Part shown: positions 8,238 to 16,746 of the stretch, piece after piece
How the letters are laid out: each line of letters opens with the position of its first letter
Position numbering within the stretch: position 1 is the first letter of the stretch
Assembly: GCA_035457345.1 (NCBI GenBank)
Contig: DATIBT010000042.1
Span: forward strand, 1 to 36,051
Source: DASTDY01 sp035457345
GTDB lineage: Bacteria > Patescibacteriota > Saccharimonadia > Saccharimonadales > EFPC-124
Direction: 5' to 3'
Length of the DNA stretch: 36,051 nt
Made by a program: the position numbers and the translations under genes
Notes under the pieces: model-generated
Databases searched by the model: none
What the model was told of the DNA's origin: nothing
The model's input: only the letters and a program-made list of their open reading frames with translations

Positions 8238-9569
8238 ATGAGCACAAATAAACAGCACCTTATTGAAGCCGCAAAATCAATTCTTGCTAAAAATGACCGG
8301 GGTGACTGGACAATGCCTACAAGCAACGGCCTCTACCCGCACCAATGGCTGTGGGACACCTTTTTTATTTCTATGGGCCAACGGCACTATGATGTTAAGC
8401 GCGCCAAACAAGAGGTGCGTTCGCCATTCCGTGCCCAGTGGAAGAACGGTATGCTGCCGCATATTATTTTCGGTAAGGCTAAAGGCTACCACGCCGGGCC
8501 AGAAATGTGGTGCTCAGAAGTAAGCAGGCAGGCACCTGATCACATCAGCACGACTGGCATCACTCAGACACCGCTGGCAGCAGAAGCCACCGTGCGCATT
8601 GGCGCCTTTTTGAACGCCAAAGAGCGGCGTGAATGGTACAAAGAAATGTATCCCAAAATCGTGGCTTACCACCAATGGTTTTATCGTGAACGCGATCCGC
8701 GGGGTGATGGGCTGATTATTACCGTGCATCCTTGGGAAAACGGCATGGATAACTCGCCGCCCCAAATGGAAATGCTTCATAAATACGCCATCTCTAAACG
8801 GCTACGGTTGGTTAAAAATCTCGGCCTGGAGAACTTCCTAAAACGGTTCCGCAAGGATACCGCCGTGGTACCCGCCGAAGAACGTATTTCAACACTCGAT
8901 CTTTACGCGGTATATACTCTCATCCAAAAATTGCGCCGCGTAAAGTATGACCATGCCAAAATTCTACAAAGCCACCCGTTTCAAATTATCGACCTAATGC
9001 TAAGCTGCGTACTTATCCGTGCCAATGAGCATTTAAAGATGATGGCAGATGAAATAGGCGAAACCCTGCCTGCGGACATTAAAAAAGCGATGCGTGTGGC
9101 GCCCCATGCGCTCGAAACGCTCTGGGACGACGAAACCGAACAATATTATAACCGGGATGCCATAAGCGGTAAACTTATAAAAGAATCTAGCCTTCTGACC
9201 TTTCTGCCGCTTTATGGTTTACAGTTGCCAAAAGACCGGGTGGAAAAACTCGTCGCTCATTTACATAACCCAGACACGTTTGGCGCGCCATACCCCGTAC
9301 CAAGCACGCCACTTAACTCGTCATATTTTAAGCCGCATTGCTACTGGCAGGGACCGAGCTGGATGCCAACAAACTGGCTTGTTATACAAGGCTTGCTGCA
9401 TAACGGTCAAAAAGCTGAAGCCCACCGCATAAGCGAAGCGACGATCGCCATGGTACAAAAGGGAGGATTCCATGAATACTTTTCGCCAATTGACATGTCG
9501 AAAGCAGGGGCAGATACATTCTCATGGACAGCAGCTCTGGCAATTGATCTCATTAAGAGTGACATTTAA
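8238..9569 (+). CDS. GH63-like (alpha/alpha)6 glycosidase
   Basis: The 443-residue protein resembles GH63/mannosylglycerate-hydrolase and related debranching-type enzymes. Family-like segments are HQWLWDTFF, RSPFRAQWKNGMLPHIIF, HPWENGMDNSPP, and near the end SYFKPHCYWQGPSWMPTNW followed by GGFHEYFSP. These segments line the (alpha/alpha)6 barrel and contain the likely acid residues (Asp of WDTFF and DNSP, Glu of HEYFSP). No signal peptide, so it is cytoplasmic and probably acts on an alpha-linked oligosaccharide, glucosylglycerate-like compatible solute or glycogen fragment. The exact substrate is not determined. Confidence 0.8.
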   Translation: MSTNKQHLIEAAKSILAKNDRGDWTMPTSNGLYPHQWLWDTFFISMGQRHYDVKRAKQEVRSPFRAQWKNGMLPHIIFGKAKGYHAGPEMWCSEVSRQAPDHISTTGITQTPLAAEATVRIGAFLNAKERREWYKEMYPKIVAYHQWFYRERDPRGDGLIITVHPWENGMDNSPPQMEMLHKYAISKRLRLVKNLGLENFLKRFRKDTAVVPAEERISTLDLYAVYTLIQKLRRVKYDHAKILQSHPFQIIDLMLSCVLIRANEHLKMMADEIGETLPADIKKAMRVAPHALETLWDDETEQYYNRDAISGKLIKESSLLTFLPLYGLQLPKDRVEKLVAHLHNPDTFGAPYPVPSTPLNSSYFKPHCYWQGPSWMPTNWLVIQGLLHNGQKAEAHRISEATIAMVQKGGFHEYFSPIDMSKAGADTFSWTAALAIDLIKSDI

Positions 9570-9646
9570 CAGCACAGGCGCAAGCACCAGGCCAAGCCCA
9601 ACCATGGTTTAATAAAGATATACATTAGCGTGACAAGGGGATATGC

Positions 9647-10156
9647 ATGCAAAAAGTAACGACATTTTTATGGTTCAACAAGAACGCCGAAGAGGCGATG
9701 AAGTTTTATGTTGACGTATTCAATGGCTCGCCAGCTAAAAAACAAGAATCGAGGATTGTAACCGCCGACCACTATCCAGACGGACCACTCGACGGACCAT
9801 TAGCCGGATTAGAAGGCAAGGTGGCGCAAGGCGTCGTAGAGCTTGAAGGCCAGCGCATATATATGTTTGATGGCGGCCCTGCGTTTACATTCAACGAAGC
9901 CGCATCATTGTATGTTGATTGCGAGAGCCAAGAAGAAGTCGATTACTTCTGGGAAAAATTAAGCGCCGTACCAGAAGCCGAAGCATGCGGCTGGCTCAAA
10001 GATACATATGGCCTGTCGTGGCAGATTATCCCGAAGACCCTAAACGAGCTCATGCACAAGGGCACGCCTGAACAATCCGGCCGAGTTATGCGAGCCATGC
10101 TACAAATGAAAAAGCTAAATGTTGCAGATTTAGAGCAAGCCTTTAACGGTAAATAA
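9647..10156 (+). CDS. PhnB-like VOC-superfamily protein
   Basis: The 169-residue protein belongs to the PhnB-like branch (3-dmu-9_3-mt domain) of the vicinal-oxygen-chelate superfamily. Characteristic segments are TTFLWFNKNAEEAMKFYVDVF at the N-terminus, the second-half strand SLYVDCESQEEVDYFWEKLS, and CGWLKDTYGLSWQIIP. Members are fold-related to glyoxalases, but many have no known enzymatic role. SD AAGGGG (9635-9640) precedes the ATG at 9647. A small CCGGCT/AGCCGG hairpin (10168-10181) lies after the stop. Confidence 0.85.
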   Translation: MQKVTTFLWFNKNAEEAMKFYVDVFNGSPAKKQESRIVTADHYPDGPLDGPLAGLEGKVAQGVVELEGQRIYMFDGGPAFTFNEAASLYVDCESQEEVDYFWEKLSAVPEAEACGWLKDTYGLSWQIIPKTLNELMHKGTPEQSGRVMRAMLQMKKLNVADLEQAFNGK

Positions 10157-10167
10157 AACTGCAACTA

Positions 10168-10181
10168 CCGGCTGTAGCCGG
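10168..10181. terminator. 6-bp stem-loop between convergent genes
   Basis: CCGGCT, loop GT, AGCCGG, between the convergent ends of the VOC and YHYH genes. Short, and without a U tract. Confidence 0.35.
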
Positions 10182-10205
10182 ATTAACGCTCAACCAACTA
10201 CACTC

Positions 10206-11378
10206 CTACAGCGGGGGAGGGGGCGCGTTTTTTGGCGGCATGCCAGAACCCTGCATTGGTGAGCCAGCGGGCGCGCCTTGCTGTAATTGCTGCCCAGACT
10301 GCTGGCCGCCCGCGTGTTGGCCCGGTGACGTAATGGGCTTGGCGCGGAAACAACTAACGGAGTAGGGGAAATCCTGCGTCATGACATAATGGTAGCCGGT
10401 CACTCCTTTGCCGTCTTGAGTGAACGAACTTATAATGCCATGGCATTCATCTAAATCGTCTGTAGTGAGCGTTCCTTTGGGCGCCCTGGGCCCGGTGATA
10501 GGGAAACCGTCTAGCGCATAGCCAATAACAGTCGAAACACTCACCTCACTAATGCACCGGCTGAGGGTGTGGTAGTGGTAGATGCCGCTGCCTTGGGGGT
10601 GGCCGTCGCAGTTGTCTTGCACTTCCCACGCGCCAGCGTCGCGACCGCCAGCATCGAACCCATTAAAGAGCGCGACGCCAGTGAGCATCACTCCCACCTC
10701 GCCGCCCATACAGTTGGGGGCGCCGTAGGCAGGTGACGCTTCAAGCGTATACACCAATGATTGCCCGCTAATAACGTTTGGATTGCGGTCGTACGCATAT
10801 GCGCTATCGCTAGACCGCACCGGGTAAACGCCGGTTACATGGTTGGGCAGGTTGTTTGTGTCGAGCACCCGTTTGCCATTTTTTACTGCCACACTCAGTC
10901 GCTCCTGCCAATCAACAGATCCGCCGACCTTAGCTTTTTTATTGACGTCCCACTGGGTAGTGCCGACAAACCACGGACCGCGCGTTTGTGCGCCTGCCTG
11001 ACTGGCTGATACAAAGTTAGCGTTGCAGACGTACACTTTGCCCTTTTCTGCGCCAGCCGTAGTGTACTTGTTATCGCCAACGGGCAATATGCCATTAGCG
11101 TATTTGTTGCCGTAGTCTTTCGTTGGATCAAGGGCGAGGCCGTTCGGCACCGGGGCTATGTTCTCTTGGGCAGGCAGACTGGTGCTATTTGCTTGCGCGG
11201 GGGTTTGGGTCGCTTTTTTATTGCTTTGACCAAGCCACCAACCAATACAAATCGCTCCAACAAGAGCAAGCAGAGCCACGACGCCAAAAAACATATATTT
11301 TTTAAGTGGCCTGCGCGAAGCAGGCTGCGGTTCAGCTATGGATTGCTGCCCTAACTGATCTTTTTGTTTGTATTCCAT
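10206..11378 (-). CDS. Membrane-anchored YHYH-domain protein
   Basis: The 390-residue protein has a short cytoplasmic N-terminus, one hydrophobic helix (about 30-50) and a linker rich in Gln, Ala and Thr. A large extracytoplasmic YHYH domain follows, with the name-giving SGIYHYHTLSRC, then YALDGFPITGP and DECHG. The C-terminus is rich in Gln, Gly and Pro. YHYH proteins are often found with secreted or redox proteins; their biochemical role is unknown, although the His cluster suggests metal binding. CATAAT (complement of 11390-11395) lies 11 nt before the ATG. A perfect TATAAT sits only 2 nt before it. Confidence 0.82.
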   Translation of the reverse strand: MEYKQKDQLGQQSIAEPQPASRRPLKKYMFFGVVALLALVGAICIGWWLGQSNKKATQTPAQANSTSLPAQENIAPVPNGLALDPTKDYGNKYANGILPVGDNKYTTAGAEKGKVYVCNANFVSASQAGAQTRGPWFVGTTQWDVNKKAKVGGSVDWQERLSVAVKNGKRVLDTNNLPNHVTGVYPVRSSDSAYAYDRNPNVISGQSLVYTLEASPAYGAPNCMGGEVGVMLTGVALFNGFDAGGRDAGAWEVQDNCDGHPQGSGIYHYHTLSRCISEVSVSTVIGYALDGFPITGPRAPKGTLTTDDLDECHGIISSFTQDGKGVTGYHYVMTQDFPYSVSCFRAKPITSPGQHAGGQQSGQQLQQGAPAGSPMQGSGMPPKNAPPPPL

Positions 11379-11397
11379 AAATTATAAGCATTATGAC

Positions 11398-11425
11398 TAA
11401 AAACAACGTCCGCCACAAGACGGAC
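11398..11425 (-). terminator. Intrinsic terminator of the 55-aa gene
   Basis: On the minus strand GTCCG (11425-11421) pairs with CGGAC (11412-11408), then GTTGTTTTT follows. It lies 18 bp past the stop of the 11443-11610 gene. Confidence 0.6.
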
Positions 11426-11442
11426 AATAAACTGCCCATATG

Positions 11443-11610
11443 CTAATGGCTGCTCAAATGCCACATTGGACAGTATTTGCATTTATAGGCCTTAAGTTTG
11501 CCACCATAACGATAAGCGTCTACAGTTGCGGCGGCTTGCGCTTGTTTACGGGTAGGAAAAGCGAGTTTTTCGGCGCAGGGAAGAAGTGGCATTTCGGCTG
11601 GTTCATTCAT
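11443..11610 (-). CDS. 55-aa protein with Cys-x2-Cys ... His-x4-His zinc-knuckle-like end
   Basis: This small gene is read as M-N-E-P-A-E-M-P and ends with YKCKYCPMWHLSSH. The C-terminal Cys-x2-Cys-x3-His-x3-His spacing suggests a zinc-binding knuckle. The preceding helix (KLAFPTRKQAQAAATVDAYR) looks like the small CPR/actinobacterial proteins with a KxAFxTRxxAxxAA pattern and a terminal YxCxxCxxWHL. The ATG at 11610 is preceded by TATCAT (11618-11623) at 7 nt with no SD, the leaderless pattern of the region. An intrinsic terminator follows. Function unknown; nucleic-acid or metal binding is a guess. Confidence 0.78.
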   Translation of the reverse strand: MNEPAEMPLLPCAEKLAFPTRKQAQAAATVDAYRYGGKLKAYKCKYCPMWHLSSH

Positions 11611-11617
11611 TTACTTC

Positions 11618-11623
11618 ATGATA
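11618..11623 (-). promoter_or_regulatory. -10 hexamer 7 nt before the start at 11610
   Basis: TATCAT on the minus strand, 7 nt before ATG; leaderless pattern that helps confirm this short gene. Confidence 0.5.
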
Positions 11624-11697
11624 CTCCGCTGGGGTAAAAAAGTTTACGGCAGTGAATCGGAATCGACGCTACTATGAATAAGTAACAGGGAAAAAGT

Positions 11698-12003
11698 ATG
11701 GGCATCATTTACGTCATCTTGGGTTTTATAGAGTTGCTACTTGGATTTCGTTTTGTGTTCTTACTGCTCGGCGCTAATCCAGAAAGCGCCATTGTAGGTG
11801 GGGTGTATGCCTGGAGCGGCATTTTTACAGCGCCATTTGCCGGAATCTTTGGCCAAGCCGTGACGACAGCGCCAGGAGTAGGGGTAGTAACGCAGAGTGT
11901 GTTCGATTGGACGACATTAATTGCTCTCGCTATCTATGGTATGATCGGTGCCGTTGTCATCGGCGCTTCTAGCCACTGGTGGCGTAGGCCAACCGGCTAC
12001 TAG
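11698..12003 (+). CDS. YggT-like small membrane protein
   Basis: The 101-residue protein has an N-terminal hydrophobic helix ending in FRFVFLLLGANP, a short loop, and a second and third hydrophobic stretch (about 37-50 and 70-88). Arg18 and Phe19 in the first helix, and a conserved-looking FTAPFAG between the helices, resemble YggT-family proteins. YggT-type proteins are linked with membrane homeostasis or septum-associated functions, but evidence is family-level only. Upstream, TACTAT (11670-11675) is a possible -10; CAGGG is a weak SD before the ATG at 11698. Confidence 0.65.
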   Translation: MGIIYVILGFIELLLGFRFVFLLLGANPESAIVGGVYAWSGIFTAPFAGIFGQAVTTAPGVGVVTQSVFDWTTLIALAIYGMIGAVVIGASSHWWRRPTGY

Positions 12004-12052
12004 AGCTATATTTGAGTGCAGTGTCCAAGCGCCCGCAGTACTATAGCAATGC

Positions 12053-12058
12053 TATACT
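12053..12058 (+). promoter_or_regulatory. TATACT 9 nt before the start at 12068
   Basis: TATACT ends 9 nt before ATG 12068, with no SD. Confidence 0.5.
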
Positions 12059-12067
12059 ACAAGCAAC

Positions 12068-13117
12068 ATGCTAGATTTCTCTGCACTGGACGGGCTTAAA
12101 AAGGACGCTCCCGCTTGGGTTTGGGTGGCTTTTGGCGTAGCCTGCCTCCTGAGTTTAATAGGGGGGGACGCATTTGCATTTTCTCCTTTTCTTATTTTTG
12201 CCGCAGCCGTGATTGGCTTCTTCTGGTACGGCTCTAGCATGAAAGCCCACAATAAAACTGCCTACCAGGCCTTTGCCGATGCCAATCACTTCACCTACAA
12301 AGAGGATGGGAGCAAAGATGACCACGGCCCGGGCACTCTATTTATCCACGGCCACTCGCCAAAAACCAGTGATGTTATCACCGGAACCCGTCCAGACGGC
12401 CTTGCCTTCTGCCTATTTCACCATCACTATGACACCGGCAGCGGCAAAAGCCGCACCACCCACCAGGCGACGGTAGTGCGCATAACGCTGCGCCGCATAT
12501 TGCCGCATATGGTTATCGATTCTCACGTCGAGGGTGGCGCCAATAATAGCTCTGTACTTCCTATAGCGTTTGATCGTTCGCAGCGCATAGAACTTGAGGG
12601 CGATTTCAATAAATACTTTTCGTGCTACGCGCCCGATACCTACGGGGTCAGCTTGTTAACCATCATCGGACCAGACGCCATGTGGGCGCTCATGGAGCAC
12701 GCCGCGGCCTGCGACATAGAAATAATCGATAATAACCTATACTTTTACTGGCCGCACACCGCCAACAGCAGAAGCGAGTACGAGACTATCTTCAACACTA
12801 TAAATGGCGTATTAAAAGAAATTGGCAGCAAGCTTACTACCGCAGACATCTATGCCACCAAGGAGCAGGCACGAGTCCACGCCAGTAGCGCCAATGCGCA
12901 GGGCGTGCGGCTTGTTTCGCATAAAAAAATGTGGGGCGGCCTGTCTGCTGTTATATTTGTAGGTATTTGGGTAGGGTTAGAAACCGGCATTTTGCCGCCG
13001 GGAATCTACGTCTTTTTTGTTTTTGCTATCATAGCCAGCGCTCTTGTACTAAGTCTGCGCCGCGACGCAAAAACACAAGCGCTGAAAGACCAGCTGCAAC
13101 GACGGTTTGGTAAATAA
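12068..13117 (+). CDS. Membrane protein with central soluble domain, unknown
   Basis: The 349-residue protein has hydrophobic helices near residues 17-33 and 39-57, a roughly 220-residue soluble middle region (about 60-280), and a final pair of helices (about 288-305 and 310-325) before a basic tail. The middle contains HHHYDTGSGK and a His/Asp-rich stretch, but no motif I can assign. It starts at ATG 12068, 9 nt after TATACT. Architecture (two helices, domain, two helices) is of a kind often seen in uncharacterised Saccharibacteria proteins. No function offered. Confidence 0.72.
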   Translation: MLDFSALDGLKKDAPAWVWVAFGVACLLSLIGGDAFAFSPFLIFAAAVIGFFWYGSSMKAHNKTAYQAFADANHFTYKEDGSKDDHGPGTLFIHGHSPKTSDVITGTRPDGLAFCLFHHHYDTGSGKSRTTHQATVVRITLRRILPHMVIDSHVEGGANNSSVLPIAFDRSQRIELEGDFNKYFSCYAPDTYGVSLLTIIGPDAMWALMEHAAACDIEIIDNNLYFYWPHTANSRSEYETIFNTINGVLKEIGSKLTTADIYATKEQARVHASSANAQGVRLVSHKKMWGGLSAVIFVGIWVGLETGILPPGIYVFFVFAIIASALVLSLRRDAKTQALKDQLQRRFGK

Positions 13118-13169
13118 ACAGGGTTGTATACCGAGGCAACTGTGCGTATCATGGTTATGTTTTAGGGGG

Positions 13170-13175
13170 TATACT
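13170..13175 (+). promoter_or_regulatory. TATACT 7 nt before the start at 13183
   Basis: TATACT ends 7 nt before ATG 13183; no SD. Leaderless pattern. Confidence 0.55.
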
Positions 13176-13182
13176 TTAAGTA

Positions 13183-14856
13183 ATGTCGAGATTACCGATA
13201 TCAGGGGCGGATGACGGCGTTTGGGGACTTGTTCTCAACGATTTTTTGCTACGCGCCCACAATGCCGATGGGACTATCCGCCCTATAGATATGTCCCAGG
13301 TTAAAAACCTGTCTGCTGCCATTGATAGCATTAACGCCTCACTCAACAGTAAGCTCTCGCAGGCAGATGTGTCTGGCAAGGCCGATGACAGCAAAGTAGT
13401 GCACAATGATCGCAACGAAACACTAGCCGGTGCCCTTACCTTTCCGGAGCAGCCCGCGCGAACCGGCCAGCTCATTATGCACTCGGTCAACGATCCTGGC
13501 GGATTCGTGCAAAAGAATATTGTTTTCCAAGATGAAGGCGTTCTTAGCCGCGGCGGACCGGTGTGGATAGATGCAGCAGGCCGTGTCCAGGCGTGGTTGG
13601 GGTGGCACGATCAAATTCCAGGCGGGTCGTCACACCATGGCGTCGAGGTAAAAACGGCCTCTGATCCGAGCGGCGGCGCCCCGAACAATCTCGTTACCCG
13701 GTTCAGATTAAAATCAGATGCCGATCAAACCCAAGCCGCCTTTTATTCCTGCCAAATGCTCTATATAGAGAACGGCATTTACAGTCCAGACACACAATTT
13801 GGCATAACCTTTAACACGCCGCAGAGCGGGTCAGTGGCGCTCGGTACCTCAAGCGGCATTTATGAGCTCGGCAAGCTGACGTTCAACGTCGATAGCACCG
13901 GCGAGGCCACAATGGACCTGGGGGTAGGGCTAGACAACACCACCGGCGCCCACATTCGCATGTTCCGCGATTCCAACGTGCCGACCGCAAACCTAGCGCT
14001 GTACGCCGCAGACGGCACCTCGACCACAACATTCTTCATAGACGCTAAAACCGGTGGTGTCACCCAGGCAGGCCGCCTGCAGTACAAGACAACAGGCAAT
14101 ATTGTCATGTTCAACCAAACGCCGATTATAGACGGCTCCGGCCACACTATTGTAGACAACGACGTCATGACCCAAGATGCCAGCCACAACGCCACCTACC
14201 GCGTTTTCCGCAACACAAATACTAGCCAAACACGCAGCTTCCGCATATTAAAAGGAGACGGCACGAACACCGACAGCTTTGTCGTCAATGCAGGCACAGG
14301 TGATGTTACCGTTACTGGCGACTTAAACGTGAGCGGTAACATAACGGCCAACAACTTATTCGACGAATTTGAATTGCGCCGATCGTCTAATGTATCCAGT
14401 CTTAACAGGCTACTGGCTAGCAGTAGCCTTACCCTGACCGCCAGCAACCTTTTTGGCGCCATTGCATATGCCAAGACCGGCGGCACATTCACCAAGATAC
14501 GTTTTGCCACAGCAAGCGGCACGCAGTCAGCCACCGACCTTAGGTTGGGAGTATATAACTCGGCCAACACACTGCTTGCGTCAACCGTTAACCTATCGGG
14601 TACCGTTACCGCTGCATCTACACTGTATGACAACCTTGCCCTCGACACCTCTGTAATAGTCACCGCAGGACAGCAATTATGGTTAGCCATTGGGTACACC
14701 GGTACCTCATTGTCGGTACGCGGCGTAAGCCTGACAACGGGCATGCCAGGGCTTTCACCGGTTATTTCAAAAGCAACCGCCTATGCTGGCGGCACTCTTC
14801 CAAGTTTGGGCAGTGGCAATACGCAACAAATTCCTTGGATAGAACTCGTTCCGTAG
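13183..14856 (+). CDS. Phage-tail-fibre-like, surface-type protein
   Basis: The 557-residue protein begins MSRLPISGADDGVWG followed by LNDFLLRAHNADGT. This N-terminal signature is known from tail-fibre or minor structural proteins. The middle is beta-rich and repetitive: D(A/S)xTGxV/T and TGDVTVTGDLNVSGNITANN, like trimeric beta-helix fibre shafts. The C-terminal 170 residues (after FDEFELRRSSN) look like a beta-sandwich head. There is no signal peptide or membrane helix, so it is not an obvious Sec-secreted adhesin. No other tail, capsid or lysis gene is present here. It could be a host-recognition fibre, a domesticated phage gene or part of an injection device encoded elsewhere. Confidence 0.7.
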   Translation: MSRLPISGADDGVWGLVLNDFLLRAHNADGTIRPIDMSQVKNLSAAIDSINASLNSKLSQADVSGKADDSKVVHNDRNETLAGALTFPEQPARTGQLIMHSVNDPGGFVQKNIVFQDEGVLSRGGPVWIDAAGRVQAWLGWHDQIPGGSSHHGVEVKTASDPSGGAPNNLVTRFRLKSDADQTQAAFYSCQMLYIENGIYSPDTQFGITFNTPQSGSVALGTSSGIYELGKLTFNVDSTGEATMDLGVGLDNTTGAHIRMFRDSNVPTANLALYAADGTSTTTFFIDAKTGGVTQAGRLQYKTTGNIVMFNQTPIIDGSGHTIVDNDVMTQDASHNATYRVFRNTNTSQTRSFRILKGDGTNTDSFVVNAGTGDVTVTGDLNVSGNITANNLFDEFELRRSSNVSSLNRLLASSSLTLTASNLFGAIAYAKTGGTFTKIRFATASGTQSATDLRLGVYNSANTLLASTVNLSGTVTAASTLYDNLALDTSVIVTAGQQLWLAIGYTGTSLSVRGVSLTTGMPGLSPVISKATAYAGGTLPSLGSGNTQQIPWIELVP

Positions 14857-14922
14857 CCCAGTTGACTCCTACGGGGCAGCGTAAGATAATAGCCATAAGC
14901 GTAAACAAACAAAGGGGGGCAT

Positions 14923-16710
14923 ATTTCCTTCGACAGGACTATATCGCCATTTTGGTATCGCCGCATCTGCGAGATCGCACTGCTCATTTCTGTTGTGATC
15001 GTGGTGCTTTTTGTTGCTGGGCGTTTTTCGACAAGCGGGGGAGACCCAGTGCTGCATGTGCCCTTTGTTGTTGCGGTATTTGCGGCGTTTAATGCCGCTC
15101 TCAGTATGGCGGCATACTATTTGGCTCGCAAGCAGATTTCATTTTATATGGCGCTGGCCGCTTATATGTCCACCTTCATGACCATCTCTGTGCTCATATT
15201 GCTAACAGGGGGCGGTTGGTCGCCATTTATCGCGCTTTGGCTGCTCATTGGGGTATTTTCTGGCGTGTTTGGGTGGTGGGCAATTATAGCGTTGGCAATC
15301 ATCGCAAATGGCTACCTGGCGTATCAATTATTCTTTGCCGGCAAGGTTCTTGGGATTGACCGCATTGTACAACTTTTACTACTGACCGAAGCGCCTTTGA
15401 TTGCCAGCTACATAATGTGGCATAGCCGCAGCAAACATGATATCGCTAAAGATGGCGACCAAGTAAACCAGCTAAAAACACAACTTTCGGATATCGCCAA
15501 TAAATCTGACATTGTCATCAATGCCATCGCCGACGGCGTTGTAGCCATTGACCAGAGCGGACTTATACAACTTATTAACCCAGCGGCGCAAACGCTGCTA
15601 GGCTGGCCAGGCAAAGATGCCATGGGCCTCGATTACCGTTCAGTCATCAAACTGACCGACGCCAAGGGCAACCCCGTGCCCGAGGATTTTTCGCCAATCC
15701 GCCAGGTTCTTATGACGCACAAAGAAGTAACTAATAACGATCTAGAGCTTAAAACAAAGTCAGGCAAAGTAGTGCTTATTTCGCTCGCCGTATCGCCAGT
15801 CGGAGAGGGCGCGGCAAATGGGGGGGCAATTGCTGTATTCCGCGACATAACGCGCGAAAGGGAAGAGGAGCGGCAAAAGGCTGAGTTTATTAGCACGGCC
15901 AGCCACGAAATGCGCACCCCGGTCGCCGCTATTGAAGGGTACCTGGGCCTTGCCATGAACCCGGCAACCGCGACCATTGATGATAAAGCCCGCTCATACC
16001 TTCAAAAAGCTCACGAATCGACACAGCACTTGGGGCGGCTGTTTCAAGACCTGCTCACCGTGTCTAAGTCAGAGGATGCCCGCCTTATTCCCCGGCCGGT
16101 TGTCATCGATGTTATCTCATTAACCCGTGAGATTGTCGCCAGCCTCCAACCAAAAGCCAAAAACAAAAATATCTTCCTAAGCTTTGCCCCGGGCGAGTCA
16201 GACATGGACGGCAACAAACATATTACTCCTATGTATTACACCTATGCCGACCAAGACCAACTGCGAGAAGTCCTAAACAACCTTGTAGATAATGCCGTCA
16301 AATACACTAAACAAGGGACGGCCACCGTAGATGTTACAGGTAATAACGAATCAGTTACCATCAGCGTCACCGACAGCGGCATAGGCATACCACCAGAGGA
16401 TGTACCGCACTTATTCCAGAAATTCTACCGCGTTGACAACAGTGACACTCGTGAAATCGGCGGCACAGGGTTAGGGCTCTATATTTCGCGCCGTCTCATT
16501 GAAGCGAACAATGGACATATTGGCGTCAATAGCACCTATGGCAAAGGAAGCACCTTTTACGTTCAAATGCCCCGTATCAGCCATGACCAGGCAAATGCAA
16601 TTCTAAATGCGCCACAGCCTGTCACCACCACAGCTGCCCAGCCGGCCTCGTCCGCCACCCCTACACAGCCAACGACACCACAGTCACCGAGCCAACCACA
16701 AGCGGTATAG
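14923..16710 (+). CDS. Membrane PAS histidine kinase
   Basis: Residue numbers below count from GTG 14995. Five to six membrane helices are followed by a PAS domain (about 175-290; ADGVVAIDQSG, WPGKDAMGLDY, FRDIT). A HisKA dimerisation/phosphoacceptor domain follows with His304 in ASHEMRTPVAAIEGY. A HATPase domain follows with N box NNLVDNAVKYT, G1 DSGIGIPPEDV, F box FQKFYRV and G2 GGTGLGLYISRR. The tail is rich in Pro, Thr, Ala and Gln. GTG 14995 would cut the first membrane helix; the open frame continues upstream (CEIALLISVVIVVLFVAG) to near 14905. ATT 14923 is 3 nt after AAAGGGGGG and is the best start candidate, though rare. Immediately followed by its probable response regulator. Confidence 0.88.
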   Translation: MSFDRTISPFWYRRICEIALLISVVIVVLFVAGRFSTSGGDPVLHVPFVVAVFAAFNAALSMAAYYLARKQISFYMALAAYMSTFMTISVLILLTGGGWSPFIALWLLIGVFSGVFGWWAIIALAIIANGYLAYQLFFAGKVLGIDRIVQLLLLTEAPLIASYIMWHSRSKHDIAKDGDQVNQLKTQLSDIANKSDIVINAIADGVVAIDQSGLIQLINPAAQTLLGWPGKDAMGLDYRSVIKLTDAKGNPVPEDFSPIRQVLMTHKEVTNNDLELKTKSGKVVLISLAVSPVGEGAANGGAIAVFRDITREREEERQKAEFISTASHEMRTPVAAIEGYLGLAMNPATATIDDKARSYLQKAHESTQHLGRLFQDLLTVSKSEDARLIPRPVVIDVISLTREIVASLQPKAKNKNIFLSFAPGESDMDGNKHITPMYYTYADQDQLREVLNNLVDNAVKYTKQGTATVDVTGNNESVTISVTDSGIGIPPEDVPHLFQKFYRVDNSDTREIGGTGLGLYISRRLIEANNGHIGVNSTYGKGSTFYVQMPRISHDQANAILNAPQPVTTTAAQPASSATPTQPTTPQSPSQPQAV

Positions 16711-16730
16711 ATTTTTTTAGTAAGTCCTCG

Positions 16731-16736
16731 TACAAT
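16731..16736 (+). promoter_or_regulatory. TACAAT 10 nt before the response regulator start
   Basis: TACAAT (16731-16736) ends 10 nt before ATG 16747, with AGGAG (16737-16741) in between. A very short leader that still carries an SD-like sequence. Confidence 0.4.
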
Positions 16737-16746
16737 AGGAGTTAAT

